A stretch of DNA of 64,000 bases from Trebonia sp963836195 (GTDB taxonomy: Bacteria > Actinomycetota > Actinomycetes > Streptosporangiales > Streptosporangiaceae). The position numbers and the translations under genes were made by a program. The notes below the pieces were generated by a model. It made no database searches. It was not told the DNA's origin and worked only from the letters and a program-made list of their open reading frames with translations. Positions 28,104-35,371 of the stretch are shown here, one piece after another. How positions within the stretch are numbered: the first letter of the stretch is position 1; every line of letters starts with the position of its first letter. The stretch is from assembly GCA_963836195.1 (NCBI GenBank), contig CAWIIX010000008.1:224741-288740 (forward strand). Direction: 5' to 3'.

Positions 28104-29009
28104 TGCAGACCGACGTGGTAACCGGCGCATTCGGCTACTCGGGCGCGGCGATCGCGCGCGAGCTGCTCGCCGCCGGGCACCGGGTGCGCACGCTCACCGG
28201 CCACCCGGGCCAGGCCCCGGCCGGCGTCCGAGATCGACGCGCGCCCGCTGGACTTCACCGACGCCGACGGGCTGGAGCGCGACCTGCGCGGCGCGCACAC
28301 CCTCTACAACACCTACTGGGTGCGGTTCCCGCATGGCGGCGAGACCCATGCCGCGGCGGTCGCGAACAGCCGGGTCCTGTTCGCCGCCGCGGCCCGGGCC
28401 GGCGTCCAGCGGATCGTGCACGTCTCGATCACCCACGCCGACGCGGCTTCCCCGTACCCGTACTTCAGCGGCAAGGCCGCGGTCGAGGCGTCCCTGCACG
28501 ATCTGGGGGTCCCGTACGCGATCGCCCGGCCCGCCATCCTCTACGGCGGCCACGGCGTGCTCCTCAACAACATCGCGTGGCTGCTGCGCCGCCTGCCGGT
28601 GTTCGCGGTGGGCGGGCGGGGCGAGTACCGGGTGCGCCCGATTCACGTCGACGACCTGGCCCGGCTCTGCCTGCAGCTCGGCGCGCGGACCGACCGCGTC
28701 ACGGTCGACGCGGTCGGACCCGACTCGCTCGCCTTCCGCGACCTGGTGCTCGCGATCCGGGCGGCCGTCGGCAGCCGGGCGCTGGTCGTGCCCGCGCCCG
28801 GCTGGGCGATCACGCCGTTGTCGGCCGCCCTCGGCGCCGCGCTGCACGACGTCCTGCTCACCCGCGACGAGTACCAGGCGATGGCGGACGGCCTGGCCGA
28901 CTCCGCCGCCCCGTCGACCGGCTCGACCAGCCTCACCGAGTGGATCGCCGCGCACGGCCCGGAACTCGGCCGCAGCTATGCCAACGAGCTCACCCGCCAC
29001 TACCGCTGA
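28100..29009 (+). CDS. NmrA/SDR-type NAD(P)-binding oxidoreductase, one frameshift
   Basis: ATG 28100 overlaps the tetR stop; ggagg inside the tetR end serves as ribosome-binding site. The Rossmann motif is VTGAFGYSGAAIARELLAAGH. A one-base change near 28225 restores RPLDFTDADGLERDLRGAHTLYNTYW and the rest: RIVHVSITHAD, YPYFSGKAAVEASL, RPAILYGGHGVLLNNIAW and IHVDDLARLC. These are features of atypical extended SDRs that act on sugars, quinones or as redox sensors. Length about 300 residues. Expression is likely released when the TetR ligand appears. Confidence 0.8.
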
Positions 29010-29083
29010 CCACCGCGGCGTATGGATCCACATTCTGACGCGACATATCGCGTTTGTGGTCGTGGGCCGCTAGCATGTTGCGC

Positions 29084-29716
29084 ATGACTGACGTCCATCG
29101 GGATCTTCGGCACCCGTCCGGCGGCCAGCTCGCCGGTGGCGGGGTGGACCTTGAGCTGCGGGCCAGTGACGCCGACCGGGACCGGTCGGCGGCGGTGCTT
29201 GGCGGCGCCCTCGCGACCGGGCGGCTGACCAGCGCCGAGCACGCCGAGCGGCTGGACGCGGTCTACACCGCGAAGACGATGGGCGACCTCGCCCCGCTCA
29301 CCCGCGACCTGCCCGCCGAGGACGGCGCGGGCGCGGTCGACGGCGGCCGGGCCGAGGTCGCGGCCCGGTTCAGCAAGGTGATCAGGTCCGGGCGCTGGGT
29401 CGCCGGGCGGCACACCAGGCTGACCTCCCGCTTCGGCGCGCTGATCGTCAACCTGACCGACGCCGTGCTGCCGGGCCGCGAGATCACGCTGGAGGTCGAC
29501 GCGTTCTGCGGCAAGCTGATCGTGATCGTCCCGGCCGGGGCGCACGTGGTCGACGAGGGCGGCGCGCTGTTCGCCAAGCGGGCCGTTTACGGCCGCAACG
29601 ATCGGGGCGACGCCGACGGGCCGGTGATCAGGGTCGTCGGCGACGCCCGGTTCTCCAAGGTCGTCATCCACCGCGGCCGCTTCGACCGCCACGAGTCGCA
29701 CTGGACTCAGCAGTAG
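29084..29716 (+). CDS. DUF1707 / LiaF-like envelope stress protein
   Basis: The first 60 residues match DUF1707: LELRASDADRDRSAAVLGGALATGRLTSAEHAERLDAVYTAKT with the L-A-A-R-T-type spacing. The C-terminal half resembles the cell-wall-active antibiotics response (LiaF) beta fold: GRWVAGRHTRLTSRFG, EVDAFCGKLIVIVPAG and VIRVVGDARFSKVVIHRG. No membrane helix is seen. A TAGCAT box ends 6 bases before ATG 29084, the pattern of a leaderless transcript; an in-frame ATG at 29075 would overlap that box. The role is probably in envelope or antibiotic stress, from family knowledge. Confidence 0.75.
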   Translation: MTDVHRDLRHPSGGQLAGGGVDLELRASDADRDRSAAVLGGALATGRLTSAEHAERLDAVYTAKTMGDLAPLTRDLPAEDGAGAVDGGRAEVAARFSKVIRSGRWVAGRHTRLTSRFGALIVNLTDAVLPGREITLEVDAFCGKLIVIVPAGAHVVDEGGALFAKRAVYGRNDRGDADGPVIRVVGDARFSKVVIHRGRFDRHESHWTQQ

Positions 29717-29720
29717 TCGC

Positions 29721-30341
29721 CTAACGGCTGGCCGCCGCCGCCTCCGCGTGGCCGCCGTGGGCGGCGAGGGCGCTGGCGACGGCGGCCGCGTCACGGTCGC
29801 GGTGGCCGGCCGGGACCGCGGGCAGCAGATCGTCCCAGATCGCCAGGCAGGTCCCGCGCAGCTGGGCGAACCCGGCCGGGCGGGCGAGGAAGAAGACGTG
29901 CAGGTGGGCCGAGCCGTCACCCCAGCGGGAGACGTGCGCGCGGGCGATGTGCGGTAGCTCCTCGATCGCGCGCACGATCCGGACGGTAAGCAGGCCCAGT
30001 TCGGCGGCCCGGTCGTCGGGGAGGTCGGCCAGATCGTAGTGCTCGATCGGCTCGAGCACCAGCAGCAACGGGATTCCCGATTCCGCGCTGAGCTGTTTCA
30101 GCCGCCAGTGCTCATCGGACCAGACCACCTCGGGGTCGGCCACGCAGCCCGGGCACGGCCGGCCGCCCTCCCCCAGGCGCGGCGGCTCGGGGAGCGCCGG
30201 CCGGGCCAGCGGGGCCACCCGCAGGCCCTCCTGCTCGAACGGGAACACCTCCCATCCGGCCATCCGGGACAGCGGCAGCCGCCCCTCCTCATCGGCCGCG
30301 GCAATCGCGTGGGCGTAGAACTCCTCGGGGCTCATGACCAT
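29721..30341 (-). CDS. HIT-like protein
   Basis: Start ATG 30341 (MVMSPEEFYAHAIAAADEEG). The centre has CPGCVADPEVVWSDEHW, then LLLVLEPIEHYDLADLPDDRAAELGLL and SAHLHVFFLARPAGFAQLRG. LHVFFLAR corresponds to the histidine-triad strand, but only H-x-H is present rather than the full HxHxH, so classical nucleotide hydrolase activity is uncertain. The pattern fits the HIT-like proteins of actinobacteria. CPGC may bind metal. It converges on the DUF1707 gene with a gap of only 4 bp. Confidence 0.6.
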   Translation of the reverse strand: MVMSPEEFYAHAIAAADEEGRLPLSRMAGWEVFPFEQEGLRVAPLARPALPEPPRLGEGGRPCPGCVADPEVVWSDEHWRLKQLSAESGIPLLLVLEPIEHYDLADLPDDRAAELGLLTVRIVRAIEELPHIARAHVSRWGDGSAHLHVFFLARPAGFAQLRGTCLAIWDDLLPAVPAGHRDRDAAAVASALAAHGGHAEAAAASR

Positions 30342-30482
30342 CGGGCCAGGATAAATCCTGGCGAATCCGGACGGGCTAGTTCATGGCGTCGAGGATGGCG
30401 GGGAGGCCGGCGGTCAGCATCTTCGTGCGGACGCGGCCGAGCAGCTCGTCGGTCGTCGTCTACGCGGCCGTCAACCAGCGTC

Positions 30483-31517
30483 CTATTCGATCGGCGCCTG
30501 GTGCGAACCGGGGCTGCCGTAGGTGTGCCTGGCCTGTTCGAGTGCGCTCAGATTGCCGATCCGGGTGTAAGCGGCCCTGCCCTCCGGGGCGTTGGCGAGC
30601 AGGCCGCGGACGCCGGCCAGCGTCTTGAAGCCCTTGCTGTACATCCAGTTCTCAAGGCCGTCGAGCAGCACCCGGGCATGTTGCGGGCCGTGCCGAAGCA
30701 GCGCCGACGTCGTCATCACCACGTCCGCGCCGGCCAGCAGGTAGGCCGCCACGTCGGCGGCCGAGTCCACGCCTGTCGACGCCGCCAGCGAGCAGCGGAC
30801 CAGGCCGTGCAGCCGGCTGATCCAGGCGCGCGACAGCGCCGACTCGGCCGGGGACGAGAGCCGGAAACCCCGGGAGACCGTGAACGTCTCCGGATCGATA
30901 TCGGTCTGCAGGAACCGGTTGAACAGCACGAGGCCATCGGCGCCGGCCTGGTCGAGCACGGTGGCCATCTCGCCGAGCGAGCTGAAGTACGGCGACAGCT
31001 TCACCGCGACCGGGATCGAGACGACCGCCTTGACCGTGGTGAGGATCTCAGTGTAGCGGCGTTCTGCGTCGCGCGCCGGGATCAGCGGGTCGCCCGGCAG
31101 GTAGTAGACGTTGAGCTCGATCGCGGACGCGCCTGCCGCCTGCATGGCTGACGCGTAATCCGTCCAGGCGCCAGTCGAGCCGCCGTTCAGCGACGCGATC
31201 ACCGGGATGTCGACCTCGGCGACCGCTCGCTTGATCAAGGCCAGGTACCGGGCGGGCCAGTCCCCGCCGCCCGGGCCCCCCAGATCGCGGAAGTACTTTC
31301 GCGCGTCGTCGCGACCTTCCGCTCCGCCCTCGGCGGGGAACCAGTCGCGTTCGTCCCCGGTCGGGAGTTGCTCCTGGAAAAGCGAGGGCAGCACGACCGC
31401 GCCGACTCCCGCCTCGGCAAGTTTGGTGATCCCCGCGAGCGAGCCGGTCAGCGGACCAGCCGAAGCCACCAGCGGGTTGCGCAGGGTGAGCCCGAGATAA
31501 CGCGTGTGCAGATCCAT
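30483..31517 (-). CDS. Dihydroorotate dehydrogenase-like FMN protein
   Basis: Start ATG 31517 (MDLHTRYLGLTLRNPLVASAGPLTG) behind gaggagctc. A TIM-barrel flavoprotein with DHOD/PreA features: NPLVASAGPLTGS, PVIASLNGGSTGAWTDYA, ELNVYYLPGD, PVAVKLSPYFSSLGEMA, GADGLVLFNRFLQTDID and STGVDSAADVAAYLLAGADVVMTTSALL. 344 residues with no frame break. It differs from class 1/2 PyrD in lacking the usual catalytic segment. Proteins of this type are often annotated as DHOD-like and can act in anaerobic or fermentative redox; the substrate is unknown. The start is divergent from the alkB gene. Confidence 0.82.
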   Translation of the reverse strand: MDLHTRYLGLTLRNPLVASAGPLTGSLAGITKLAEAGVGAVVLPSLFQEQLPTGDERDWFPAEGGAEGRDDARKYFRDLGGPGGGDWPARYLALIKRAVAEVDIPVIASLNGGSTGAWTDYASAMQAAGASAIELNVYYLPGDPLIPARDAERRYTEILTTVKAVVSIPVAVKLSPYFSSLGEMATVLDQAGADGLVLFNRFLQTDIDPETFTVSRGFRLSSPAESALSRAWISRLHGLVRCSLAASTGVDSAADVAAYLLAGADVVMTTSALLRHGPQHARVLLDGLENWMYSKGFKTLAGVRGLLANAPEGRAAYTRIGNLSALEQARHTYGSPGSHQAPIE

Positions 31518-31707
31518 GAGCTCCTCACTATCTGGAGTCAGTGCTTGACTGATCTGTAGCGATGATGAAACCCACCGTGCACCTTCCCGGACTCGCTGAT
31601 TAGGGGAGAAGGTCCCGGCTCCGAGGGACGTTGGAATGCCCCTCTCTTGGAGGCGGCCGGACCAGGTCCGTCGAACGGGCATTTGATTGTTGCGATAGCA
31701 TGTTCGC

Positions 31708-32334
31708 ATGAGCGTGGCTGTACAGGACTCACTGCTTGACTTTGGTGATGAGCCGACGCCCGCGGCGCTGCGGCCGGAACGGGTGCCGCTTACCCACGGG
31801 GCCTGGATTGACGTCCAGCGCGGCTGGCTGTCGGGGTCGGCGGAGCTGTTCGGGCGGCTGGTCGAGGGGGTGCCGTGGAAGGCGGAGCGGCGGCGGATGT
31901 ACGACCGCACCGTCGACGTGCCGCGACTTCTCCGCTTCTACGGCGAGGACGAGACCCTGCCCGATCCCGCGCTTGACGTCTGCCGCGACGCGCTGAACGC
32001 GCATTACCGCCAGGAGCTGGGCGAGCCGTTCAGGACGGCGGGGCTGTGCTTCTACCGGGACGGGCGGGACGGCGTCGCCCCGCACGGTGACACCATCGGG
32101 CGCGGATCGACCGAGGACACCATGGTCGCGATCGTCTCCGTCGGCACCGCGCGGCCGCTGGTGCTGCGCCCCCGGGACGGCGGGTCGGCGACGCTCCGGT
32201 ACAACCTGGGACACGGGGATCTCATCGTGATGGGCGGCAGCTGCCAGCGGACCTGGGAGCACGGGGTGCCCAAGTCGGCCCGTCCGACCGGCCCCCGGAT
32301 CAGCGTCCAGTTCCGACCGCGCGGAGTCCGCTGA
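31708..32334 (+). CDS. alkB: AlkB-type alkylated-DNA dioxygenase
   Basis: 208 residues with the 2-oxoglutarate/Fe(II) site: APHGDTIG gives the HxD pair, TWEHGVPK the distal His and GPRISVQFR the 2-oxoglutarate arginine. LCFYRDGRDGVAPHGD and GDLIVMGGSCQRTWEH are typical of AlkB. It removes alkyl groups from DNA or RNA bases by oxidation. The start MSVAVQDSLLDFGD is preceded by TAGCAT with only 6 bases between box and ATG, so the transcript is probably leaderless. Divergent from the DHOD-like gene across about 190 bp. Confidence 0.92.
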   Translation: MSVAVQDSLLDFGDEPTPAALRPERVPLTHGAWIDVQRGWLSGSAELFGRLVEGVPWKAERRRMYDRTVDVPRLLRFYGEDETLPDPALDVCRDALNAHYRQELGEPFRTAGLCFYRDGRDGVAPHGDTIGRGSTEDTMVAIVSVGTARPLVLRPRDGGSATLRYNLGHGDLIVMGGSCQRTWEHGVPKSARPTGPRISVQFRPRGVR

Positions 32335-32388
32335 ACCCATCGGCCGCCAGCGGCCGCAACGCGGGCCGGGGCGATTAGGCTCATGGGT

Positions 32389-33186
32389 GTGGGTGACTTC
32401 CCGTTGCTGGTGGCGACCGATCTGGATGGGACGATCATCCGCGGTGACGGGACGATCTCCGCGCGGACCGTCGCCGCCTTCGCCCGGGTGGAGGCGGCCG
32501 GGGCGCGGTTCGTCCTCGTGACCGGGCGGCCGCCCCGGTGGATGCGGGAGGTCGCGGCGATCTTCGGGCACCGGGGGACGGCCATCTGCGCGAACGGGGC
32601 GCTGGCGTATGACATGCGAACCGACGCGGTCACGGCCCGGCACCTGATCCCGGCGCCGGTCGCCGCCGCCGCGGCGGCGGCGCTGCGGGCGGCGGTGCCC
32701 GGCATCGGGATCGCGGTCGAGTACCCGGACGGGCGCGCCGCCGACGAGCTCTACCAGGCGGTCAACTGGGACATTAACCAGACCCTGCCGCGTCCGGGCG
32801 ACGCGGTGATGTTCTCCCGGGCCGCCTCCAAGCTGCTCGGCCGGCACATCGGCTACAACTGCGACGACCTGCTGGCGCTGGCGCTGCCCGCGATCGGCGA
32901 CCTGATCAGCGTCACCCACTCCAACGGCAAGGGCCTCATCGAGGCCTCCGCCCTCGGCGTGTCCAAGGCGTCGGTCGTGGCCGAGCTCGCGGCCGATTTC
33001 GGGATCGCCCGCGAGTCGGTCCTCGCGTTCGGCGACATGCCCAACGACCTGCCCCTGCTGGCCTGGGCGGGCACGTCCTGCGCGGTCGCCAACGCGCACC
33101 CGGACGTGCTCGCGGCGGCCACCCACGTCATCGGCAGCGTTGACGATGACGGGGTGGCGGAGTACCTCGAGCGGATCTACCCGTAG
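32389..33186 (+). CDS. HAD-family (Cof-type) phosphatase
   Basis: Motif I ATDLDGTIIRGDG with both catalytic Asp, motif II FVLVTGRPPRW, the Lys motif region HSNGKGLIEASALG and motif IV AFGDMPNDLPLL. The cap is of the C2B type, as in Cof/sugar-phosphate phosphatases. About 265 residues. I place the start at GTG 32389 because TAGGCT (32376-32381) is 7 bases upstream, giving a leaderless start; ATG 32383 would lie almost on the box. Cytoplasmic hydrolysis of sugar phosphates or flavin nucleotides is the usual role. The gene is followed by a hairpin terminator and hairpin element copy 2. Confidence 0.9.
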   Translation: MGDFPLLVATDLDGTIIRGDGTISARTVAAFARVEAAGARFVLVTGRPPRWMREVAAIFGHRGTAICANGALAYDMRTDAVTARHLIPAPVAAAAAAALRAAVPGIGIAVEYPDGRAADELYQAVNWDINQTLPRPGDAVMFSRAASKLLGRHIGYNCDDLLALALPAIGDLISVTHSNGKGLIEASALGVSKASVVAELAADFGIARESVLAFGDMPNDLPLLAWAGTSCAVANAHPDVLAAATHVIGSVDDDGVAEYLERIYP

Positions 33187-33195
33187 CGGCGGGAC

Positions 33196-33216
33196 GCGGC
33201 GCAGAAAACGCGCCGC
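33196..33216 (+). terminator. Rho-independent-like terminator after the HAD gene
   Basis: gcggcgc (33196-33202) pairs with gcgccgc (33210-33216) around agaaaac, followed by ttcttgctgtt. The T-rich part is also the first flank of the repeat element that starts at 33216. Confidence 0.65.
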
Positions 33217-33342
33217 TTCTTGCTGTTATCCGCCTCGAGGGGGGTGCGGAACAAGATAGTGGATCGTTGTATACACCGGGATGTACACAACAGTCCATTA
33301 TCTTGGCTGACGGGAAAAAGCTGCTCACTTCTTGCTGTTACC
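33216..33342. repeat. Hairpin element flanked by cttcttgctgtta repeats, copy 2
   Basis: Direct repeats cttcttgctgtta at 33216-33228 and 33328-33340 are 112 bases apart, against 102 in copy 1 at 7848-7964. Between them two 23-base arms (33253-33275 and 33282-33304) form a long stem around the loop ccggga: 19 Watson-Crick pairs, 2 G-T pairs and 2 mismatches. The stem sequence is unrelated to copy 1, but the layout, AT-richness and position just after a plus-strand gene are the same. Confidence 0.7.
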
Positions 33343-33407
33343 CGCGTCGTGGCGGGCGCTAGAGCGGGGGCGGAGCTGCGTCCGGCCCGGCTGCGGTCGG
33401 CCCCTGT

Positions 33408-33461
33408 GTGCCAAATGCGCGTTTGGGCTCACTCTTGCCGGCCCAAACGCGGATTTGGCAC
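33408..33461. repeat. Intergenic hairpin repeat H, copy 1
   Basis: Arms 33408-33428 and 33441-33461 are inverted repeats matching at 20 of 21 positions around the loop tcactcttgccg. A second copy with the same loop and compensating stem changes is at 55753-55805. Both are followed by G-rich tracts. Confidence 0.8.
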
Positions 33462-33569
33462 GTCGGCGGGTGGGCGCGTGGGCGGGCGGTAGGGGCATTG
33501 GCGACGGGCGGGTGGGGTCGCGCCGCGGGGAGGCGGAGGCGCGTGCCGGGGGGGCGCGTGCCGGGGGGG

Positions 33570-33681
33570 TGAGGTGGGGGTGCGGGGGTGCGGGGGTGAG
33601 GTGGGGGTGCGGGGGTGAGGTGGGGGTGCGGGGGTGAGGTGGGGGTGCGGGGGGAGGTGGGGGGTGCGGGGGGGAGGTGGG
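33570..33681. repeat. G-rich minisatellite, ~19-bp unit
   Basis: About five copies of a unit close to tgcgggggtgaggtggggg end four bases before the stop of the ferredoxin-reductase-like gene. On the plus strand it has many runs of four or more G and could fold into G-quadruplexes; the transcript of the neighbouring minus-strand gene would be C-rich. It makes the 33187-33684 intergenic region gene-free. Confidence 0.75.
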
Positions 33682-33684
33682 TGG

Positions 33685-34416
33685 TCAGGTGCCGGTGGGG
33701 CCGAAGCGCTCGGTTTTGATGGTGGCGGGGGCGTGGCCGGCGTCTACCAGGAGGGACGTGGCGGCCTCGACGAAGCCGGAGGGGCCGCAGACGAAGGTGT
33801 CAGGGGTCGTGTCCGGCGGGAAGGCTGACGCGGCGATGACGGCGGCGTTGATGCGGCCGGGGGGCACGCCCCGATGGGCCGAGCGAGTGTAGAGGAGGGT
33901 GAGGGAGAGGGGCGAAGACAGGGTCCGTTCGGACAACTCGGAAGCGTAGATGACGTCGGCGGGAGAGCGGACCGAGTAGATCAGCCCGACCGGGACCTCG
34001 CTCTTGGCCGCGCCGTGGGCGCGGATCATGGACATCAGCGGGACGACGCCGGAGCCGCCCGCCAGCAGCATCAGCGGCCGGGTCGAGTCCGGCGACCAGG
34101 TGAACCAGCCGCCGATCGGGCCGCGCAGGTCGAACTGGTCGCCCGGCTCGGCGATGCCGGCCAGGTACGGCGACACCTCGCCGTCGTCCAGGCGCTGGAC
34201 GGTGAACTCCAGGCGGCCGGGCTCGGGAGCGGACGCGATCGAGTAGGAGCGCTGGGCGGAGTAGCCGTCCTCGGCCGTCAGCCGGACGTCCGCGTGCTGG
34301 CCGGGCAGGTGCCCGGGCCAGCCCGGCACCTCCACCACGAGCGTGCGGGCGGTCGCGGTCTCGTCGGCCGTCGCCTTGATGGTGGCGGCCAGCCACGGCC
34401 GGGGGCCGGAGATCAG
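33685..34416 (-). CDS. Ferredoxin-NADP reductase-like flavoprotein, odd start codon
   Basis: FAD site RSYSIASAPE, phosphate/NAD site LLAGGSGVVPLMSMIRAH and the C-terminal CGPSGFVEAATSLL identify an FNR-type reductase module of about 240 residues without a 2Fe-2S domain. It would pass electrons between NAD(P)H and a partner, probably the molybdoenzyme encoded directly upstream. No ATG, GTG or TTG fits the beginning. CTG 34416 overlaps the upstream stop as CTGA, exactly where ATGA overlaps occur elsewhere in this operon, so either CTG is used or an ATG was misread. Last gene of the five-gene operon. Confidence 0.8.
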   Translation of the reverse strand: MISGPRPWLAATIKATADETATARTLVVEVPGWPGHLPGQHADVRLTAEDGYSAQRSYSIASAPEPGRLEFTVQRLDDGEVSPYLAGIAEPGDQFDLRGPIGGWFTWSPDSTRPLMLLAGGSGVVPLMSMIRAHGAAKSEVPVGLIYSVRSPADVIYASELSERTLSSPLSLTLLYTRSAHRGVPPGRINAAVIAASAFPPDTTPDTFVCGPSGFVEAATSLLVDAGHAPATIKTERFGPTGT

Positions 34417-35009
34417 TCGCCCTGGTACCGCTGCTCGCGCCACGGGTCTCCGTAGTCGTGGTAGCCGAGGTTCTCCCAGAACCCGTGTTTGTCGGAGCGC
34501 ATCAGGTCGAGGCCGGTGACCCACTTGGCCGACTTCCAGAAGTACAGGTGCGGGACCAGCAGCCGGGCCGGGCCGCCGTGCTCGGGGCGGAGCGGCTGCC
34601 GGTCGTACTCGTAGGCGACCCAGGCCTGGCCGTCACGCAGGTCGGGCAGCGGCAGGTTGGTCGTGTAGCCGCCGTAGGACCTGGCCATCGCGTAGCCCGC
34701 GTCGGTGGTCACGCCGTCCAGGAGCGTGTCGATCGAGACGCCCCGCCACCGCGTCGCCAGCTTCGACCACTGGGTGACGCAGTGGATGTCGACCGTGATG
34801 TCCACCGGCGGGAGCGCGGTGAACTGCTTCCAGTCCCACCGGCGGGTCTCCCCGGTCTCCGTGGTGATGGTGAACGTCCAGGTCGCGGTGCGGACCGACG
34901 GCGTCGGGCCGGTCTGCAGGACCGGGAACCCGTGCTCGAGGTACTGCCCCGGCGGGAGCTTGACGTCACCCGGCCCGCGCCCGGTGAAGCCCCGGGAGAT
35001 CGTGTTCAT
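34413..35009 (-). CDS. Sulfite oxidase-like molybdopterin oxidoreductase
   Basis: 198 residues from ATG 35009 (MNTISRGFTGRGPGDVKLPPG). ITVDIHCVTQWSK carries the Cys that ligates molybdenum in the sulfite-oxidase fold; PARLLVPHLYFWKSAKW and ENLGYHDYGDPWREQRY are family features. There is no Tat signal and no heme domain, so it is a cytoplasmic stand-alone Mo domain, which presumably uses the FNR-like partner as electron carrier. The start is 5 bp after the UBP gene stop and its own stop overlaps the reductase start. Substrate unknown; the YedY/MsrP-like and sulfite oxidase-like groups are alternatives. Confidence 0.85.
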   Translation of the reverse strand: MNTISRGFTGRGPGDVKLPPGQYLEHGFPVLQTGPTPSVRTATWTFTITTETGETRRWDWKQFTALPPVDITVDIHCVTQWSKLATRWRGVSIDTLLDGVTTDAGYAMARSYGGYTTNLPLPDLRDGQAWVAYEYDRQPLRPEHGGPARLLVPHLYFWKSAKWVTGLDLMRSDKHGFWENLGYHDYGDPWREQRYQGD

Positions 35010-35014
35010 CGGGC

Positions 35015-35371
35015 CTACGGGTTCAGCATCGACCGCCAGTTGTGCGGGACGCGACCGGCCGGGCCGGGGGTCGGCTGGTCGGCGGGGTGACTCATCGGGG
35101 CGGCCAGTTCCGGGCCGCTCTCGTAGAAGTCCTCGTTCGGGTAGGACCAGAACCACTCTTCCCCCGGCTCATAGGAGCGGATGACCGGGTGGCCGGTCTC
35201 CTTGGCGTGCCGGGTGGCGTGCTGGGCGGGCGAGTTGTCGCAGCAGCCGATGTGGCCGCACTGGGTGCACCGGCGCAGGTGCAGCCACCAGCCCTGGTCC
35301 GCCTCGCACTCGACGCAGCCGGGGCCGCTTGGCGGCACCGACGGGTCTACACCCTGCATCATCTCTGTCAT
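35015..35371 (-). CDS. UBP-type zinc-finger protein
   Basis: 118 residues. CVECEADQGWWLHLRRCTQCGHIGCCDNSPAQHATRHAKETGHPVIRSYEPGEEWFWSY (in pieces: CVEC, CTQCGHIGCC, HATRHAKETGHP) is a UBP zinc finger, in eukaryotes a ubiquitin-tail binder and in bacteria of unknown function. It starts at ATG 35371 inside the kinase stop (ATGA), with ggaggg as ribosome-binding site, so translation is coupled. The constant pairing with the kinase and the response-regulator/flavoprotein suggests a role as adaptor in that signalling chain; this is inference. Confidence 0.88.
   Translation of the reverse strand: MTEMMQGVDPSVPPSGPGCVECEADQGWWLHLRRCTQCGHIGCCDNSPAQHATRHAKETGHPVIRSYEPGEEWFWSYPNEDFYESGPELAAPMSHPADQPTPGPAGRVPHNWRSMLNP

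Noticed and set aside
30376..30452. Minus-strand peptide TDELLGRVRTKMLTAGLPAI ending in TAG, possible C-terminal gene remnant
   Set aside because: Only about 25 residues, no family recognised and no start region; too little to annotate.
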